From NCBI RefSeq assembly GCF_016097555.1, contig NC_054711.1, forward strand, positions 33,635,072 to 33,699,071: a stretch of 64,000 nucleotides of DNA, written 5' to 3'. Origin of the DNA: Gigantopelta aegis. Lineage: Eukaryota; Mollusca; Gastropoda; Neomphalida; Peltospiridae. Positions within the stretch are counted from its first letter, which is position 1, and every line of letters begins with the position of its first letter. The position numbers were made by a program, and so were the translations under genes. Positions 11,926 to 24,120 of the stretch are shown piece by piece. Under the pieces are notes generated by a model. It had not been told where the DNA came from. It saw only the letters and a list, made by a program, of their open reading frames with translations, and made no database searches.

Positions 11926-12625
11926 AACACCTAAATTAGGAATCCCCTTAAAATTATGCTAAATTTACTTTTATTTTCTTGTATATTTCATAACAAATAA
12001 TAGACTCTCGTTGATGTAGACGAAAATATTGGTCTATTATAAGGTAGTACTAAACCAAATAACTTCCGGCTGGGTTAAAGTTCGAGGTGCACCCAACTTT
12101 TGATAGAGACCTGAACACCACAAGTCCTGTGATTGGTGATATATGTGACTGTTGATTGTAAAAAAAAAGTTTCATCTGGGCAAAAAATGTATGCAGTTTT
12201 ATTTCATCTAGTACCACTGTGTCAAGTAGCCTGTAAAAAAAGTACTCGAATTTTGTGCGGAACTAGGGTAGTCATAGACCCGCAGCGTGACACCCAATTC
12301 TTTCTGATTCATTTTAACGGTGAGGGGTGGTAGTATTTATAAACGTGGCATTTATTTCGATTGATACTCTGCAGAGTTTTAGCCAGATATGTTACTATTG
12401 TCGTCTAAATTACTTTGTTTAGTACTTGTTATATGGTCAAACGGGTTGTGTTCAGACATTTTGGCGGCCATATTGAATGCATGCAAATTAGACATATTTC
12501 ACCAAAGTATACTCGGGTGCATTTTTAATATGTTGTTTTAGATAACTCTCTACAGTGTATTATGATAAACTTTGTGGTGGATTAGGCTTCCAGATCCTCT
12601 ACATTGACTAGACTAATTGATTCTG
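11926..12625. other. Gene-free AT-rich stretch
   Basis: Contains TTCGAGGTGCACCCAACTTT and GGCGGCCATATTGAATGC, phrases that look repeat-derived but have no visible boundaries. Confidence 0.35.
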
Positions 12626-12683
12626 CGTCGACCCACTGCGCCCCAGGCGAGCAATCTACCACTGGACTATATCGACCCGTCTG
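12626..12683 (-). repeat. tRNA-like SINE head scrap (third sequence type)
   Basis: On the minus strand this reads GACGGGTCGATATAGTCCAG then TGGTAGATTGCTCGCC, resembling a tRNA 5' half with a box-A-like segment. It lacks a convincing 3' half, so a functional tRNA is not called. Confidence 0.45.
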
Positions 12684-13028
12684 TTTTCAGTACGTCTTAC
12701 AAGCATTTTTTATGGATTTCACTACGTGGCAACAAGGGAATCCCCTTTCTAGTTACAGTCTTTCTAGTTACAGTCGTGTTCCTCTAGCTTTGCGTATGGT
12801 TTACGCCTAAGCTGCCTGTGTTTCGGGTTATACTACTAAACGTTTCCTACGACTGTCGAAGTGTTGTTGTGGCGAACACGCAACACAAAATATGTACGAT
12901 TGCTTCGAGTTACAAGATTCCTCGAACTGTATGAAAACATAACCCAGCGGCACTATGATATACATGTACTTCAAGAATCCACACATTGGAAATATGCAAT
13001 AAAATACTAAACTCTGCCTCTGATTGAT

Positions 13029-13325
<297 letters not shown>

Positions 13326-13980
13326 AGTGGACGTTCGTCTATCTTGTGAGAAAATAGTTAGTAGTTAATGGCAAAACCTAGCTAGTAACTCATGTTTCAC
13401 TGGTTTCGAGACAACAAGAACATTCGGTTCTGCCTTGATGTCAAAGTAAAAATAACAAACAACATTTTTTTTTTTTTAAACATTTTAAACGAATGTCAAG
13501 CCTCAGAAACAGTGTATATAGATATAAAGATATAAAGTGTATACAGATACACTAAAGCAATTAACCGTGATCACATTATACTAACCTCCAAAACTAACTC
13601 CCGACAAAAACAGAAACAAACATTCCTGCCCGTCCCCCCCCCCCCCCCACCCCCCATCTCCGCCAAACAAAAACTCCAAACAAGCAAACGAAAACACATA
13701 CACACTCAGCAAAACGCACCAATAAACAAAACAAAGAAAAACAAAGCAAACAAAGCAAAAACAAAAATAACTATTAATACAACAACACATATCTTACATG
13801 TTTAGCAAAACAACATATGCTATTGCAGATTACAAAAACGTTTTAAGAATTCTTCTTATTAAAAATCTTTGAAACATACTAGTAACTGTGTGCTACATTC
13901 ACCACTTCCATAAAATAAAAGTCAAAACAAAACATACGAACGAACAAACAAACATTTTCCCGTTAATAGGACGCTTCACG
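13326..13980. other. Gene-free A-rich stretch
   Basis: AAACAAAC-rich sequence with a poly-C run near 13636-13660. No gene or element end is recognised. Confidence 0.4.
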
Positions 13981-13987
13981 ATCCTTC

Positions 13988-14470
13988 GAGGATATATACA
14001 AAACACGCAATACATACATAACACACAATACCTACAAAGTCACACAATACACATATAAACACACAACGCATACATAGACTCACAATACACATATAAACAA
14101 ACAACGCATGCATAGACACACAATACATACATAGACACACAATACATACATAGACACACAATACACATATAAAGACACAACGCATACATAGACACACAAT
14201 ACACATACAAACACACAACGCATACATAGACACACAATACACATATAGACACACAATACATACATAGACACACAATACACATACAAACACACAACGCATA
14301 CATAGACACACAATACACATATAGACACACAATACATACATAGACACACAATACACATACAAACACACAACGCATACATAGACACACAATACACATATAA
14401 AAAACCCCAGCATACATAGACACACAATACATACATAGACACACAATACATACATAGACACACAAGATGC
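13988..14470. repeat. Minisatellite of 18-20-bp units (CACAATACATACATAGACA type)
   Basis: Units alternate ACACACAATACACATATA and GACACACAATACATACAT forms over nearly 500 bp. All three minus frames stay open with CVYVCIVCLYV-like text; these are repeat artefacts. Confidence 0.93.
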
Positions 14471-14657
14471 ACACACATTATCTAAATAGAGAAAAACAAT
14501 GAACACTGTGATTGCTCGATTAAACCATTGTCTGTTGTCCGCTATCTACATCCGTCCAGAAGATACTGCCCCTACTTTGTTGTGCTGGAACCTTCGTGTT
14601 GCCAAGCGACCACCGTGGAGAAGTTCGTATCACAGGATCTGAAAAGATATATAAAGT

Positions 14658-14965
14658 TTGTTTTGTTTAACGACACCAGTAGAGCACATTGATTAATCAA
14701 TGATCGGCTATTGGACGTCAAATATTTGGTAAATCTGAAACGTAGTCATCAGGTGAAACCCGCTACACTTTTCCTAATGCAGCAAAGGATCTTTTATATG
14801 CATTTTCCCACAAACAGGAAAGCACATACCACGACATTTGAAAAGTTGTGTTGCACTGGTTGGAACGAGAAAACCTAATCAGTTCAATGGATCCACCGAG
14901 GTCGTTTGATCATGTGACGTAAGGACCTCAAGTGAGCACTCAACGGACTGAGCTAAATCTCGCCC
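14658..14965 (-). mobile_element. Full-length SINE, head type b, with target duplication
   Basis: A target duplication of GAAAAGATATAAAGT type flanks it at 14641-14657 (with one extra AT) and 14966-14980. On the minus strand it reads from a tRNA-like head (GCGAGATTTAGCTCAGTCCG) through AACTGATTAGG, the CATATAAAAGATCC box and tail A. Complete ends make this a good reference copy for the b-headed subfamily. Confidence 0.93.
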
Positions 14966-15002
14966 GAAAAGATATAAAGTCCAGAATGAAAAATACATAC
15001 AT

Positions 15003-15024
15003 GTACACACACACGCACACACAG

Positions 15025-15071
<47 letters not shown>

Positions 15072-15139
15072 TACACACACAGACATACACACACGCACAC
15101 ACAGACATACACACACAGACATGCATGCATATACCTACC

Positions 15140-15214
<75 letters not shown>
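15003..15214. repeat. Compound (AC)n and (AT)n microsatellite
   Basis: (AC)n with AGACAT interruptions occupies 15003-15128 and pure (AT)n 15143-15214. The AT tract forms the left border of the next element. Confidence 0.96.
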
Positions 15215-15217
<3 letters not shown>

Positions 15218-17097
15218 GGGGCGATTACATAACAAAAGTAATCGATTACGATTACGATTACTTAAGAATGTCATGATTACGATTACGATTACAAGGAAAA
15301 TGAAAGTAATCGATTATGATTGCGATTACACTGCCCAGTAATCATGATTACAATAATGATTACATTTTCACAAATATGAACTATTTTTGAGGTGATGTTA
15401 CCAACATGAAATTATTCATTTGATTTCACTAATTAAGAACAAATAATGGATAATTGTAGATTATTTATTACATCATATATTATATTTAAAACATGTAATT
15501 GTATTTTCAAAACCCCTCGGTGGACTAGTTCAACTTATAGTTTTTCTCTTACAACCAGTGTACCATGACTGGTATATCAAAGGTCGTGGTATGTGCTATC
15601 TTGCTGCCAATGGAAAACATGTAGCGGGTTTCATCTGATGAGTATGTGTCAAATTTACCAAATGTTTGACATCCAGTAGTCCATAATTAATTAATCAATG
15701 TACTATAGTAGTGTCGTTAAACAAAACAAACTTTACTTATTACATGAATATTTAAAACATATTATTATATTTAACGACAAAACGTAGTTACATATGTGTT
15801 AATCTCCAAGCTGCTAAAAGAAACCATGCCCCTTTAATCGCCGAACTGCTCTAGTTCAGTGTCACATAAAACAAGACTTATAGTTTACAGTTATCAAAGG
15901 TCAGAGCTGTCAACTATGATCATTTGACAATACATCAAAAGTGTTAAATGCGATCGGTTGTATTGTGGCAGACTCTTTGCTTTTGTTAGTCTTAATGACT
16001 GCAGACGGACAGCGCACAAAATTAATCTCTTGTCTGTAAGCTTGACTGGGCAGCCAAATCCACACACAGCAATAAGCTATTTAACATATATAGTCCCTCC
16101 CTCCAAAGCATCACTACAATCGTTACAATTTTAGTAACATAACCCACAAATTAAAAAAGAAAGACTAAAAGAATAGGATATTTTTCTGGTTCAGAAAATA
16201 TTTTGTTCCAGCACTTTCTTGCCACGTGACTTCTGGAGAATCAATTATTTTAGTCAACTTGTAAATTACCTGATTCACTTGACAGGTAAAAAGCCATAAA
16301 AATAAAATACAGGACAAAACGTCACAGGAAAAAAGTCACAACTTTTAATAAAAAAAAACAATATATTAGGCAATGTGTAACTGACTCCTAGTTTCTTTCG
16401 ATATTAGTTTGGTCGTTTCCAAGTCAAATTATAGTTCTACTATAGTCAGCTCTATTGTCTACACTGATTGCTCAGTGCTGAACCCAACTACTAGCACTGT
16501 TACTCGAGTCGTTACCAAGCATATCAAAAAGTTTTGGTTAATAGGCACGTTTTCATAAGCTCATGTACGTCATATTCAATTTACTTATTGATTTCCTTCT
16601 TCATTTCCTTTGAAGTTTTATAGCTTACCACAGGTGTACATAGCATATGGTACATAATATAACCATTTACAGACATAATGGAAGGTGTTGTTATAAAACA
16701 GTTAAGGAGAATATGACAATATGTGTACAGAACTCTATTTAAAGCTAAGTAACCATAGATTCACGCCTTCTTATTATTTTGTATAACTATTTTCCAAACT
16801 TACATACTTTGTTTACATTGCTAGTAGGTAATAACTTTATTACTTTAAAGATACATGTATATTGAAGGATGCTATAATAATGACTAATATATAATCATAA
16901 AAAAGGTGCAAGTTCATACAGTTTGAAACTTTAATCCTAGTGTAATAATCACGGAAGTAATCATAAATTACGATTACATTAGCAATGTAATCGATTACGA
17001 TTACGATTACATGGTATTCTCAAACAGAGTAATCGATTACGATTACGATTACATGGAAATATGTAATTGATTGTAATCGATTACGATTACTCCATGT

Positions 17098-17099
<2 letters not shown>
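15215..17099. mobile_element. Element with subterminal GATTAC repeats, bounded by (TA)n on both sides
   Basis: Both ends carry several copies of GTAATCGATTACGATTACG (15237-15330 left, 16975-17095 right), and both edges pass directly into (TA)n tracts of about 70-80 bp. The interior has no long open frame and holds a SINE fragment (15520-15735) and a segment related to 53480-53815. It looks like a non-autonomous DNA transposon with subterminal binding-site repeats inserted into an AT microsatellite; the superfamily (perhaps hAT-like) is only a guess. Confidence 0.6.
15520..15735 (+). mobile_element. SINE, tail A, inside the GATTAC element
   Basis: Reads CCCCTCGGTGGACTAGTTCA, CATGACTGGTATATCAAAGG, CCAAATGTTTGACATCCAGT and GTGTCGTTAAACAAAACAAA. 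The head and the CATATAAAAG box are deleted. Confidence 0.85.
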
Positions 17100-17180
<81 letters not shown>

Positions 17181-17385
17181 GAATGGAGATGGATGGATGA
17201 ATGAATGGATAGATGAATGATGTATGGATTGGTGAATGAATGAGTAATCAATCAATAGGTGGATTGATGACTGGATGGATAATGGGATGGATGGATGGAT
17301 GGATGATGGGATTGATGACTGGATGGATGATGAGATGGATGGATGGATGGATGATGGGATGGATGGATGGATGAATTAACAGACT
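17100..17385. repeat. (TA)n followed by GGAT/GATG tetranucleotide array
   Basis: (TA)n at 17100-17178, then imperfect GGATGGATGAAT-type repeats. The first tract is the right border of the GATTAC element. Confidence 0.95.
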
Positions 17386-17989
17386 GAGGGTGAATGAATA
17401 ATGGACATAGTTAATGGAGAATATAATACTTTAAAACTATACAGCAATAGTTTATTGACAATAACTTGAAACGAAAAGAAAAAAAAAAGAAGAAAAAAAA
17501 AAAAAAAATAAAGGGAAAAAAAAGGAAAAAGAAAGAAGAAACTTCAGAATACGATAAAAAGGTAAACGACGTTGACAAGCTAAAGAGTAAGTAATCATTG
17601 TGAGTAAAAACGAATATTGATCTTTGAAACCAGTGCGCGGAGGTAAAAAGAAAATAATGAAAAAAACCCACCTGTTTCTAAGTAACCTATTTACTTACAC
17701 TTATAAGGAAGTTGTGAAACAAAAGAAGAACACATTTTGAACTAAACAGTGAAAAATCGAAATATATCGAGCGCTTCATGAACAACGTCTCACTTAAAAA
17801 ATGGAGTAAATTAATAAATGACAAAATATGAAACATGGAAATTCAATATATGAAAAATAAAATCATCTTATTATGCTGTTTACTGATGATGACATTTTAA
17901 CTTTTGTGGATATAATAACGACATTTTTATCGGAAATTTGCTCCATATACTTCTCATGTAAAATTACACTGACTTGAGGAAAACGTTCA
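17386..17989. other. Gene-free A-rich stretch
   Basis: A-rich segment near 17470-17540; no gene or element recognised. Confidence 0.4.
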
Positions 17990-18324
17990 AATGTACCACC
18001 ATCTGTTATTTGTCAAGCTCATGTCATCGATAGAATTTCACGATGTACTTCTGTTTAATGTACCACTATCTGTTATTTGTCAAACTCATGTCATCGATAG
18101 AATTTCATGATGTACTTCTGTTTAATGTACCACCATCTGTTATTTGTCAAGCTCAGGTCATCGATAGAATTTCATGATGTACTTCTGTTTAATGTACCAC
18201 CATCTGTTATTTGTCAAGCTCATGTCATCGATAGAATTTCACGATGTACTTCTGTTTAATGTACCACCATCTGTTATTTGTCAAACTCATGTCATCGATA
18301 GAATTTCACGATGTACGTCTGTTT
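17990..18324. repeat. 67-bp minisatellite, five copies
   Basis: Copies start at 17990, 18057, 18124, 18191 and 18258 with AATGTACCACCATCTGTTAT (the second has CACTATC). Very low divergence suggests recent expansion. Confidence 0.97.
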
Positions 18325-18357
18325 AATGTATCAACGTTTCTATACCACGTATCTGTA

Positions 18358-18722
18358 CAAGAGCACATTAATATATTAATCATCGGCTATTAGATGTCAA
18401 ACATTTGGTAATTTTGCCATACAGTCTTAGAGAGGAAACCCGCTACATTTTTCCATTAGTAGCAAAGGATATTTTATATGGACCATCCAACAGACAGGAT
18501 AGTACATATCACTGCCTTTGATATACCAGTCGAGGTGTACTGGCTAGAGCCATAAATATATATTTGACAGTTACTGAGGGAATTACCACCACCCTCTCCA
18601 TTCCCCGCCTTTTGAGAAAGGTTCAGGGCCTCCTCGTTTGTAGACTGGGCCCACCGACGGTGATCGATCCCAGACTAACCGCGCATCACGCGAGCGTTTT
18701 ACTACTGGGCTATGTCCCGTCC
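18358..18722 (-). mobile_element. SINE, head a, variant with extra internal block, tail truncated
   Basis: The terminal GTCGTTAAACAAAACAAA segment is missing; the copy begins at GAGCACATTAATATATTAAT on the plus strand. A block of about 95 bp (18548-18648, containing ACAGTTACTGAGGGAATTAC) lies between the CGAGGTGTACTGGCTAGAGC segment and the CCCACCGACGGTGATCGATC box. The same block, in the other orientation, occurs in the SINE at 40425-40668, so this is a real subfamily and not a one-off insertion. Confidence 0.82.
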
Positions 18723-18724
18723 CG

Positions 18725-19138
18725 TTTCTACAGCACGTATCTGTAATAGGAATGTAAAGTGATGGTGCCCTGCGGCTATTGGATGTCTAACTATTTCTAC
18801 AGCACGTATCTGTAATAGGAATGTAAAGTGATGGTGCCCTGCGGCTATTGGATGTCTAAATATTTCTACAGCACGTATCTGTAATAGGAATGTAAAGTGA
18901 TGGTGCCCTGCGGCTATTGGATGTCTAAATATTTCTACAGCACGTATCTGTAATAGGAATGTAAAGTGATGGTGCCCTGCGGCTATTGGATGTCTAACTA
19001 TTTCTACAGCACGTATCTGTAATAGGAATGTAAAGTGATGGTGCCCTGCGGCTATTGGATGTCTAAATATTTCTACACCACGTATCTGTAATAGGAATGT
19101 AAAGTGATGGTGCCCTGCGGCTATTGGATGTCTAAATA
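18725..19138. repeat. 69-bp minisatellite, six copies, containing SINE sequence
   Basis: Copies start at 18725, 18794, 18863, 18932, 19001 and 19070 (TTTCTACAGCACGTATCTGT). Each unit ends with GCGGCTATTGGATGTCTAA, which is the SINE tail-proximal motif in reverse. The array is followed directly by the rest of that SINE. Confidence 0.95.
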
Positions 19139-19338
19139 TTTCCTAATGCAGCAAGGGATCTTTTATATTCACTTTCCCACAGACAGGAAAGCACATACCG
19201 CGACCTTTGACCAGTTGTGGTGCACTAGTTGGAATGCGGAAAACTCAGTCAGTTGAATTTATCCACCACGGTGTTTCGATCCTACGACGTAAGCTCCTCA
19301 AGCGAGCACTCAACCGACTAAGTTAAATCCCTCCCTCA
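19139..19338 (-). mobile_element. SINE 5' half, head type b
   Basis: CCTAATGCAGCAAGGGATCT, CACATACCGCGACCTTTGAC, GAGCACTCAACCGACTAAGT and the tRNA-like head end. It forms the continuation of the SINE whose tail side was amplified into the 69-bp array. Confidence 0.87.
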
Positions 19339-19576
19339 GAGGCAATACAAACACGTGAATTCTGGGTCACATTCCACAAATTAACTATCAGGTGCTATTT
19401 TTTTGTTGACTGATTGTTTATTGGTACGAAAGTAATACCTTTGTCTTTTCAGTTACATAAACATAAATTTATTTAATTACTTGTTTGGAAAACATAATTA
19501 TGTAATTAATTTTAACACCATGGTGAGAACAGATAAACAATATTTCAACACAATCAAGAAAACGGCCATCGGGTTT

Positions 19577-20218
<642 letters not shown>

Positions 20219-20319
20219 ATTTATTTTGTTTAACAACACCACTAGAGCACATTGATTTACTGATCATCGGTTGTTGGACGTCAAACGTTTAGTAATTTTT
20301 ATCATATAGTCTTAGAAAG

Positions 20320-20749
20320 AAACGCGCTACATTGTTGTAGCCCACGTCTGTCATGGAAACGCGCTACATTGTAGCCCACGTCTGTCATGGAAACGCGCTA
20401 CATTGTTGTAGCCCACGTCTGTCATGGAAACGCGCTACATTGTTGTAGCCCACGTCTGTCATGGAAACGCGCTACATTGTTGTAGCCCACGTCTGTCATG
20501 GAAACGCGCTACATTGTAGCCCACGTCTGTCATGGAAACGCGCTACATTGTTGTAGCCCACGTCTGTCATGGAAACGCGCTACATTGTAGCCCACGTCTG
20601 TCATGGAAACGCGCTACATTGTTGTAGCCCACGTCTGTCATGGAAACGCGCTACATTGTAGCCCACGTCTGTCATGGAAACGCGCTACATTGTTGTAGCC
20701 CACGTCTGTCATGGAAACGCGCTACATTGTAGCCCACGTCTGTCATGGA
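20320..20749. repeat. 34/37-bp minisatellite, about 12 copies, inside a SINE
   Basis: Units read GAAACGCGCTACATTGTTG then TAGCCCACGTCTGTCAT. A TTG indel produces the 34- and 37-bp forms, which largely alternate. GAAACGCGCTACAT is the SINE body motif, so the array was seeded in the SINE. Confidence 0.95.
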
Positions 20750-20787
20750 CGCAGGTGTCGACTTACGCGGCTCCTCCGTCCATGACA
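20740..20787. repeat. Hairpin motif CTGTCATGGACG ... CGTCCATGACAG
   Basis: A perfect 12-bp inverted repeat with a 25-bp loop at the distal edge of the 34/37-bp array. A related hairpin lies at about 26770-26832. Confidence 0.7.
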
Positions 20788-20947
20788 GGTAACTTTTTCC
20801 ATTTGTGGCAAGGGATCTTTTATATGAATCATACCAAACAGGATAGCACATACCACGATCTTTGATGCCAGTTATGGTGCACTGGCTGGAACGACAAATA
20901 TGAGCTGTCTATGAACAATAACAAACGCAGACATTGAAATAAACAAA

Positions 20948-20954
20948 CCTTTGT
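20948..20954 (-). promoter_or_regulatory. Splice donor of paralogue 1 exon
   Basis: Minus strand reads ACAAAG|GTTTGTTT, a reasonable GT donor (AAG before, TTTGT after). It interrupts codon GGT after its first base (phase 1). Beyond it the frame enters SINE sequence within about 50 nt, which argues that coding ends here. Confidence 0.65.
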
Positions 20955-23001
20955 CATCTCTATCAGACATGTCTCGACCACAAGAAAGCCAGTCTTCTTT
21001 TTCAAACACATCATGAGAACGCGCACTCATTTTGCTAACAGGCGTTGAATTCAGAGATCTGCTTATCTCCATGTTTGTATTTACTTCAGAGCTTTCCATT
21101 CCGTTTGCGTTACTATGGTTACTACCACATTCCTTCATTCTAACCAAAGTTCTACGTTTTCCCGTATTCAGCCAGTTAGACCACAATGCCTTGGAATTTC
21201 GAAAATAAGTTCCTCTGTTGATATGTTTAGAAGGTGGGGCACTGTGAGATGTATTCTTGCATGGACTAATCCCCACAGGAGCTGTTTCTAAACTACCGTG
21301 AGCACCAGTTCCTCTGTTTGCTCGACACGACTCACACCCACACGACTTTCTATCCTGCCCAGAATTAGTACAGACATCATTTCTTCTGTTTAAATGTTTC
21401 CATGATGACACATAATAATATATATCTTTGCGCAGACTATCTCTGGTAAACTCTGACATATTAGTAGCCCCTAACTCTCCGTTTAGCTGACATATATCAC
21501 ATCTGCAAGACCCAATATCTTGTTCGGAATGCACATTTGAGTTACTGTGAAAGTGTCTCGAAATAGTGTTATTAAAAACGTTTGAGCAGTTGCTGTATCT
21601 ACTACTTGTATTACTTTGTGGAATGTGCTTACAATTATTTGTATGAATATCGTTTGGGATGTTCGAAGAACTATTGCCTTTATTTGAATCTGTGGCGCCT
21701 CTGTGCATATCCTCATGGCAGCACAAGCCCGAAAACGTCAGCTGTATTATTCCGCATGTTGGTATCTTATTGCTGAGTGCATCACGTTTTAGCACACCCC
21801 ACGCCCTCCGCCCTCGAGATTCTGTCTGCGGTGTGTTCACAATAAACTGTTCCCTTCTGTGACGAGATATAGTAGAACTGTCGGCATGTGAGTCAGAGCT
21901 CTCAGCTGCTGCATTAGAAGCGATATCAGCGTCAACAGGATATTCTTCAACGGACTGACAGGTTCTAAAGCCAGTTACGTCGTTTGTGTCTGATGCGAGA
22001 CTTGAATCATTAATATCACTTGTCTCAAAGCTATGAATGGAGTTACGAATCGTCTTTGAACCGTGGGTACTTTCTTGGCCATAAACATTGCTTGGTTCAC
22101 GAATCAAGTTTGACTCGTGGATATTTGAATAATAAACGTGATTGGAGTCAGGTTTTGAGTTCCAGTTATCAACATGATTTGCCGCATTGTTTGGACTTGA
22201 GTCAAGAGTGCAGTTTAAATCAGGAATGACATGTAATTTACAAATATAGCTAGAATCGCGGACGCACTTGGAATGAAATATGTCACGAATAAACTGTTCC
22301 CTAGGTAATCCAGCGAGCTGGAGGTCCAGACTGGAATGAAGCCCTGCTTTAGGTGTTACAAGCTTACTCTTTTTATCAAAACCCAGCACGTAAGCATCTG
22401 CAGAGCGAGACTTTGACAAAGCCTTCGCCTTTTGATCTTTCTCTTCACTGTGAACTTCTCTGATAACGCTCAGCTTGGTTTTCGCAGATTTCAAAAAGGA
22501 AAATATATTAGACACTACGCCAACTGTTTTCTTAATCTGATGCTTTTTGCCATCTGCTTGGGCAGATTTTGATGCAGAATCATTTACCAAATCATCGGAC
22601 GAATCTGCCTCGTATGCATTATTCGTAAACGAGAAAATAAAATCAGTGCCGTGTTCGTTGGTGTCAGCTACGTTTAACTTTAGTTCGGACAGACGTCTTG
22701 CTTTGTATCCCGGACCCGTATTGAAATCAGGGTAATCAAGCCTCAGAGATCGCTTCAAGTAATCCAAGGGCATGGAGTAAGTATTGCAGAGGCTCGACGA
22801 TATCCGTGGGCGTTTGATGTCTAGATTTAGTAATGCGTAGTCCAAGCAGGCTGTCCGTTTCTTCACCACCCTGCGATGGTGACGCCAGAACGAGAATGCT
22901 AGAAACAACACCATCGCAAACGCCACTAAGACCGATGGAAGCCATAAAGAATACAAGACATTCCGTGCACTGTTAGAACTGTGTGCGCTGGTGCTGTTCA
23001 T
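20949..23001 (-). CDS. Unrecognised single-pass membrane protein, first coding exon (paralogue 1)
   Basis: The exon encodes 684 residues from an ATG at 23001 to a splice donor AAAG|GTTTGT at 20949/20948 in phase 1; the open frame runs on to 20872 only through intron and SINE sequence. Residues 1-18 hold a glycosylation sequon (N2-S-T). Residues 19-39 (LWLPSVLVAFAMVLFLAFSF) are a membrane segment, followed by RHHRRVVKKR, so a signal-anchor with outside N terminus and cytoplasmic tail is likely. Residues 53-67 read LDYALLNLDIKRPRI, conserved in the paralogue at 46109-46982. The tail is Ser/Asn/His-rich, with two related cysteine motifs (SCRCDIC and SCGCESC) that might bind metal or be acylated. 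No enzyme or receptor domain is recognised. The start is supported by gapless alignment with the paralogue. Downstream exons were not found. Confidence 0.85.
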
Positions 23002-23311
23002 AACTCTCTGTCCAGGGCATGTCTTTGTGAGGAATCACATCTCAGACTGAACTAGATTTCTGTAATCATCATAAAGCACAATGACGGCATGCTGCCACCA
23101 AAAATCGTTATCGTGTTAAAATAGTAAAACTGAGATAATGTAATAGTGTAGCTATGAAGAGCTTTTATCGCAGCAGCTACATGCAATTATTCTTTTCCTG
23201 TTAGTCGGTAGAGAGATATTATAATGGTATTAATAATGGCTTACACAAACAAAATTCGTTTTTCTTTTGGTATTTGCAAAATTGCGTTAGTGGTCGTAGC
23301 TGGTGCAAAGC
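23002..23311. other. Upstream region of paralogue 1
   Basis: Presumed promoter/5' UTR of the minus-strand exon. The ATG has G at -3. No convincing TATA box or initiator could be assigned. Confidence 0.35.
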
Positions 23312-23368
23312 TCCTTCTTAGTTCAGTGGTTATCACACATAAGATCCTTAGTTCGAACCCTCGGAGGA
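23312..23368 (+). pseudogene. tRNA-like sequence (decayed tRNA or SINE head)
   Basis: Has a good box A (TAGTTCAGTGG) and box B (AGTTCGAACCC), with TCCTTCT partly pairing with CGGAGGA. It is only about 57 nt and has no proper anticodon arm, so it cannot be a working tRNA. It differs from the SINE heads elsewhere in the window. Confidence 0.5.
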
Positions 23369-23479
23369 AATATCAAAATATATTCTGGTTGTAATTGAAG
23401 CACAGTGATATAATTACAATACTGTCATAGCTTATGACAACCCACTTGACATGAACCTTGAAAATAACAATGAAACATC

Positions 23480-24110
23480 ACCGAACAAGTCATATGTTAT
23501 ATACACTGATGAGAAAAACCTACCAATCCGTCACTAACCTTGAGCCATATGTTATACACAGTAATCCGAAATGAAGTAACAAGTAATCATCGAATTAAGA
23601 GTTATACGTTGTGCACAGTGCATAAATAAGGTACTACGTTATCACCACATTATAGATAGTTTAGTTTCACACACATCTGAGCTATATATTACTGACAGTG
23701 CATAAATAAGGTACTACGTTATCACCACATTATAGATAGTTTAGTTTCACACACATCTGAACTATATATTACTGACAGTGCATAAATAAGGTACTACGTT
23801 ATCACCACATTATAGATAGTTTAGTTTCACACACATCTGAACTATATATTACTGACAGTGCATAAATAAGGTACTACGTTATCACCACATTATAGATAGT
23901 AATATATAGCTCAGATGTGTGTGAAACTAAATATTACTGACAGTGCATAAATAAGGTACTACGTTATCACCACATTATAGATAGTTTAGTTTCACACACA
24001 TCTGAGCTATATATTACTGACAGTGCATAAATAAGGTACCATTAATCAACGAATTACAGCAATATGTTATAAACAGTGCACAAATAAAGCAACACGTTAT
24101 CAACAAATTA
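23480..24110. repeat. 80-bp tandem array, about five clean copies plus degenerate flanks
   Basis: CATAAATAAG marks copies at 23621, 23701, 23781, 23861, 23945 and 24025. The interval is 80 bp except after the fourth, where it is 84. In that copy a 30-bp block (23901-23930) is inverted relative to all the others. Flanking degenerate versions extend from about 23480 and to 24110. Confidence 0.93.
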
Positions 24111-24120
24111 GAGTTATGAG

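Larger units (their letters stand above)
20219..20896 (-). mobile_element. SINE split by an internal minisatellite
   Basis: The tail side (20219-20320: TTTTGTTTAACAACACCACT, ATCGGTTGTTGGACGTCAAA) and the head-proximal side (20788-20896: GCAAGGGATCTTTTATATGA, CACTGGCTGGAACGACAAAT) belong to one element. The junction falls exactly where the SINE normally reads CGCTACATTTTTCC. Confidence 0.88.

Noticed and set aside
13976-14506. Cys/Val/Tyr-rich minus open frames resembling a membrane protein
   Set aside because: Translation of an ACACAATACATACATAG minisatellite in three parallel frames.
20872-20948. The last 25 codons of the raw paralogue 1 frame
   Set aside because: They lie past a phase 1 donor and run into SINE sequence.
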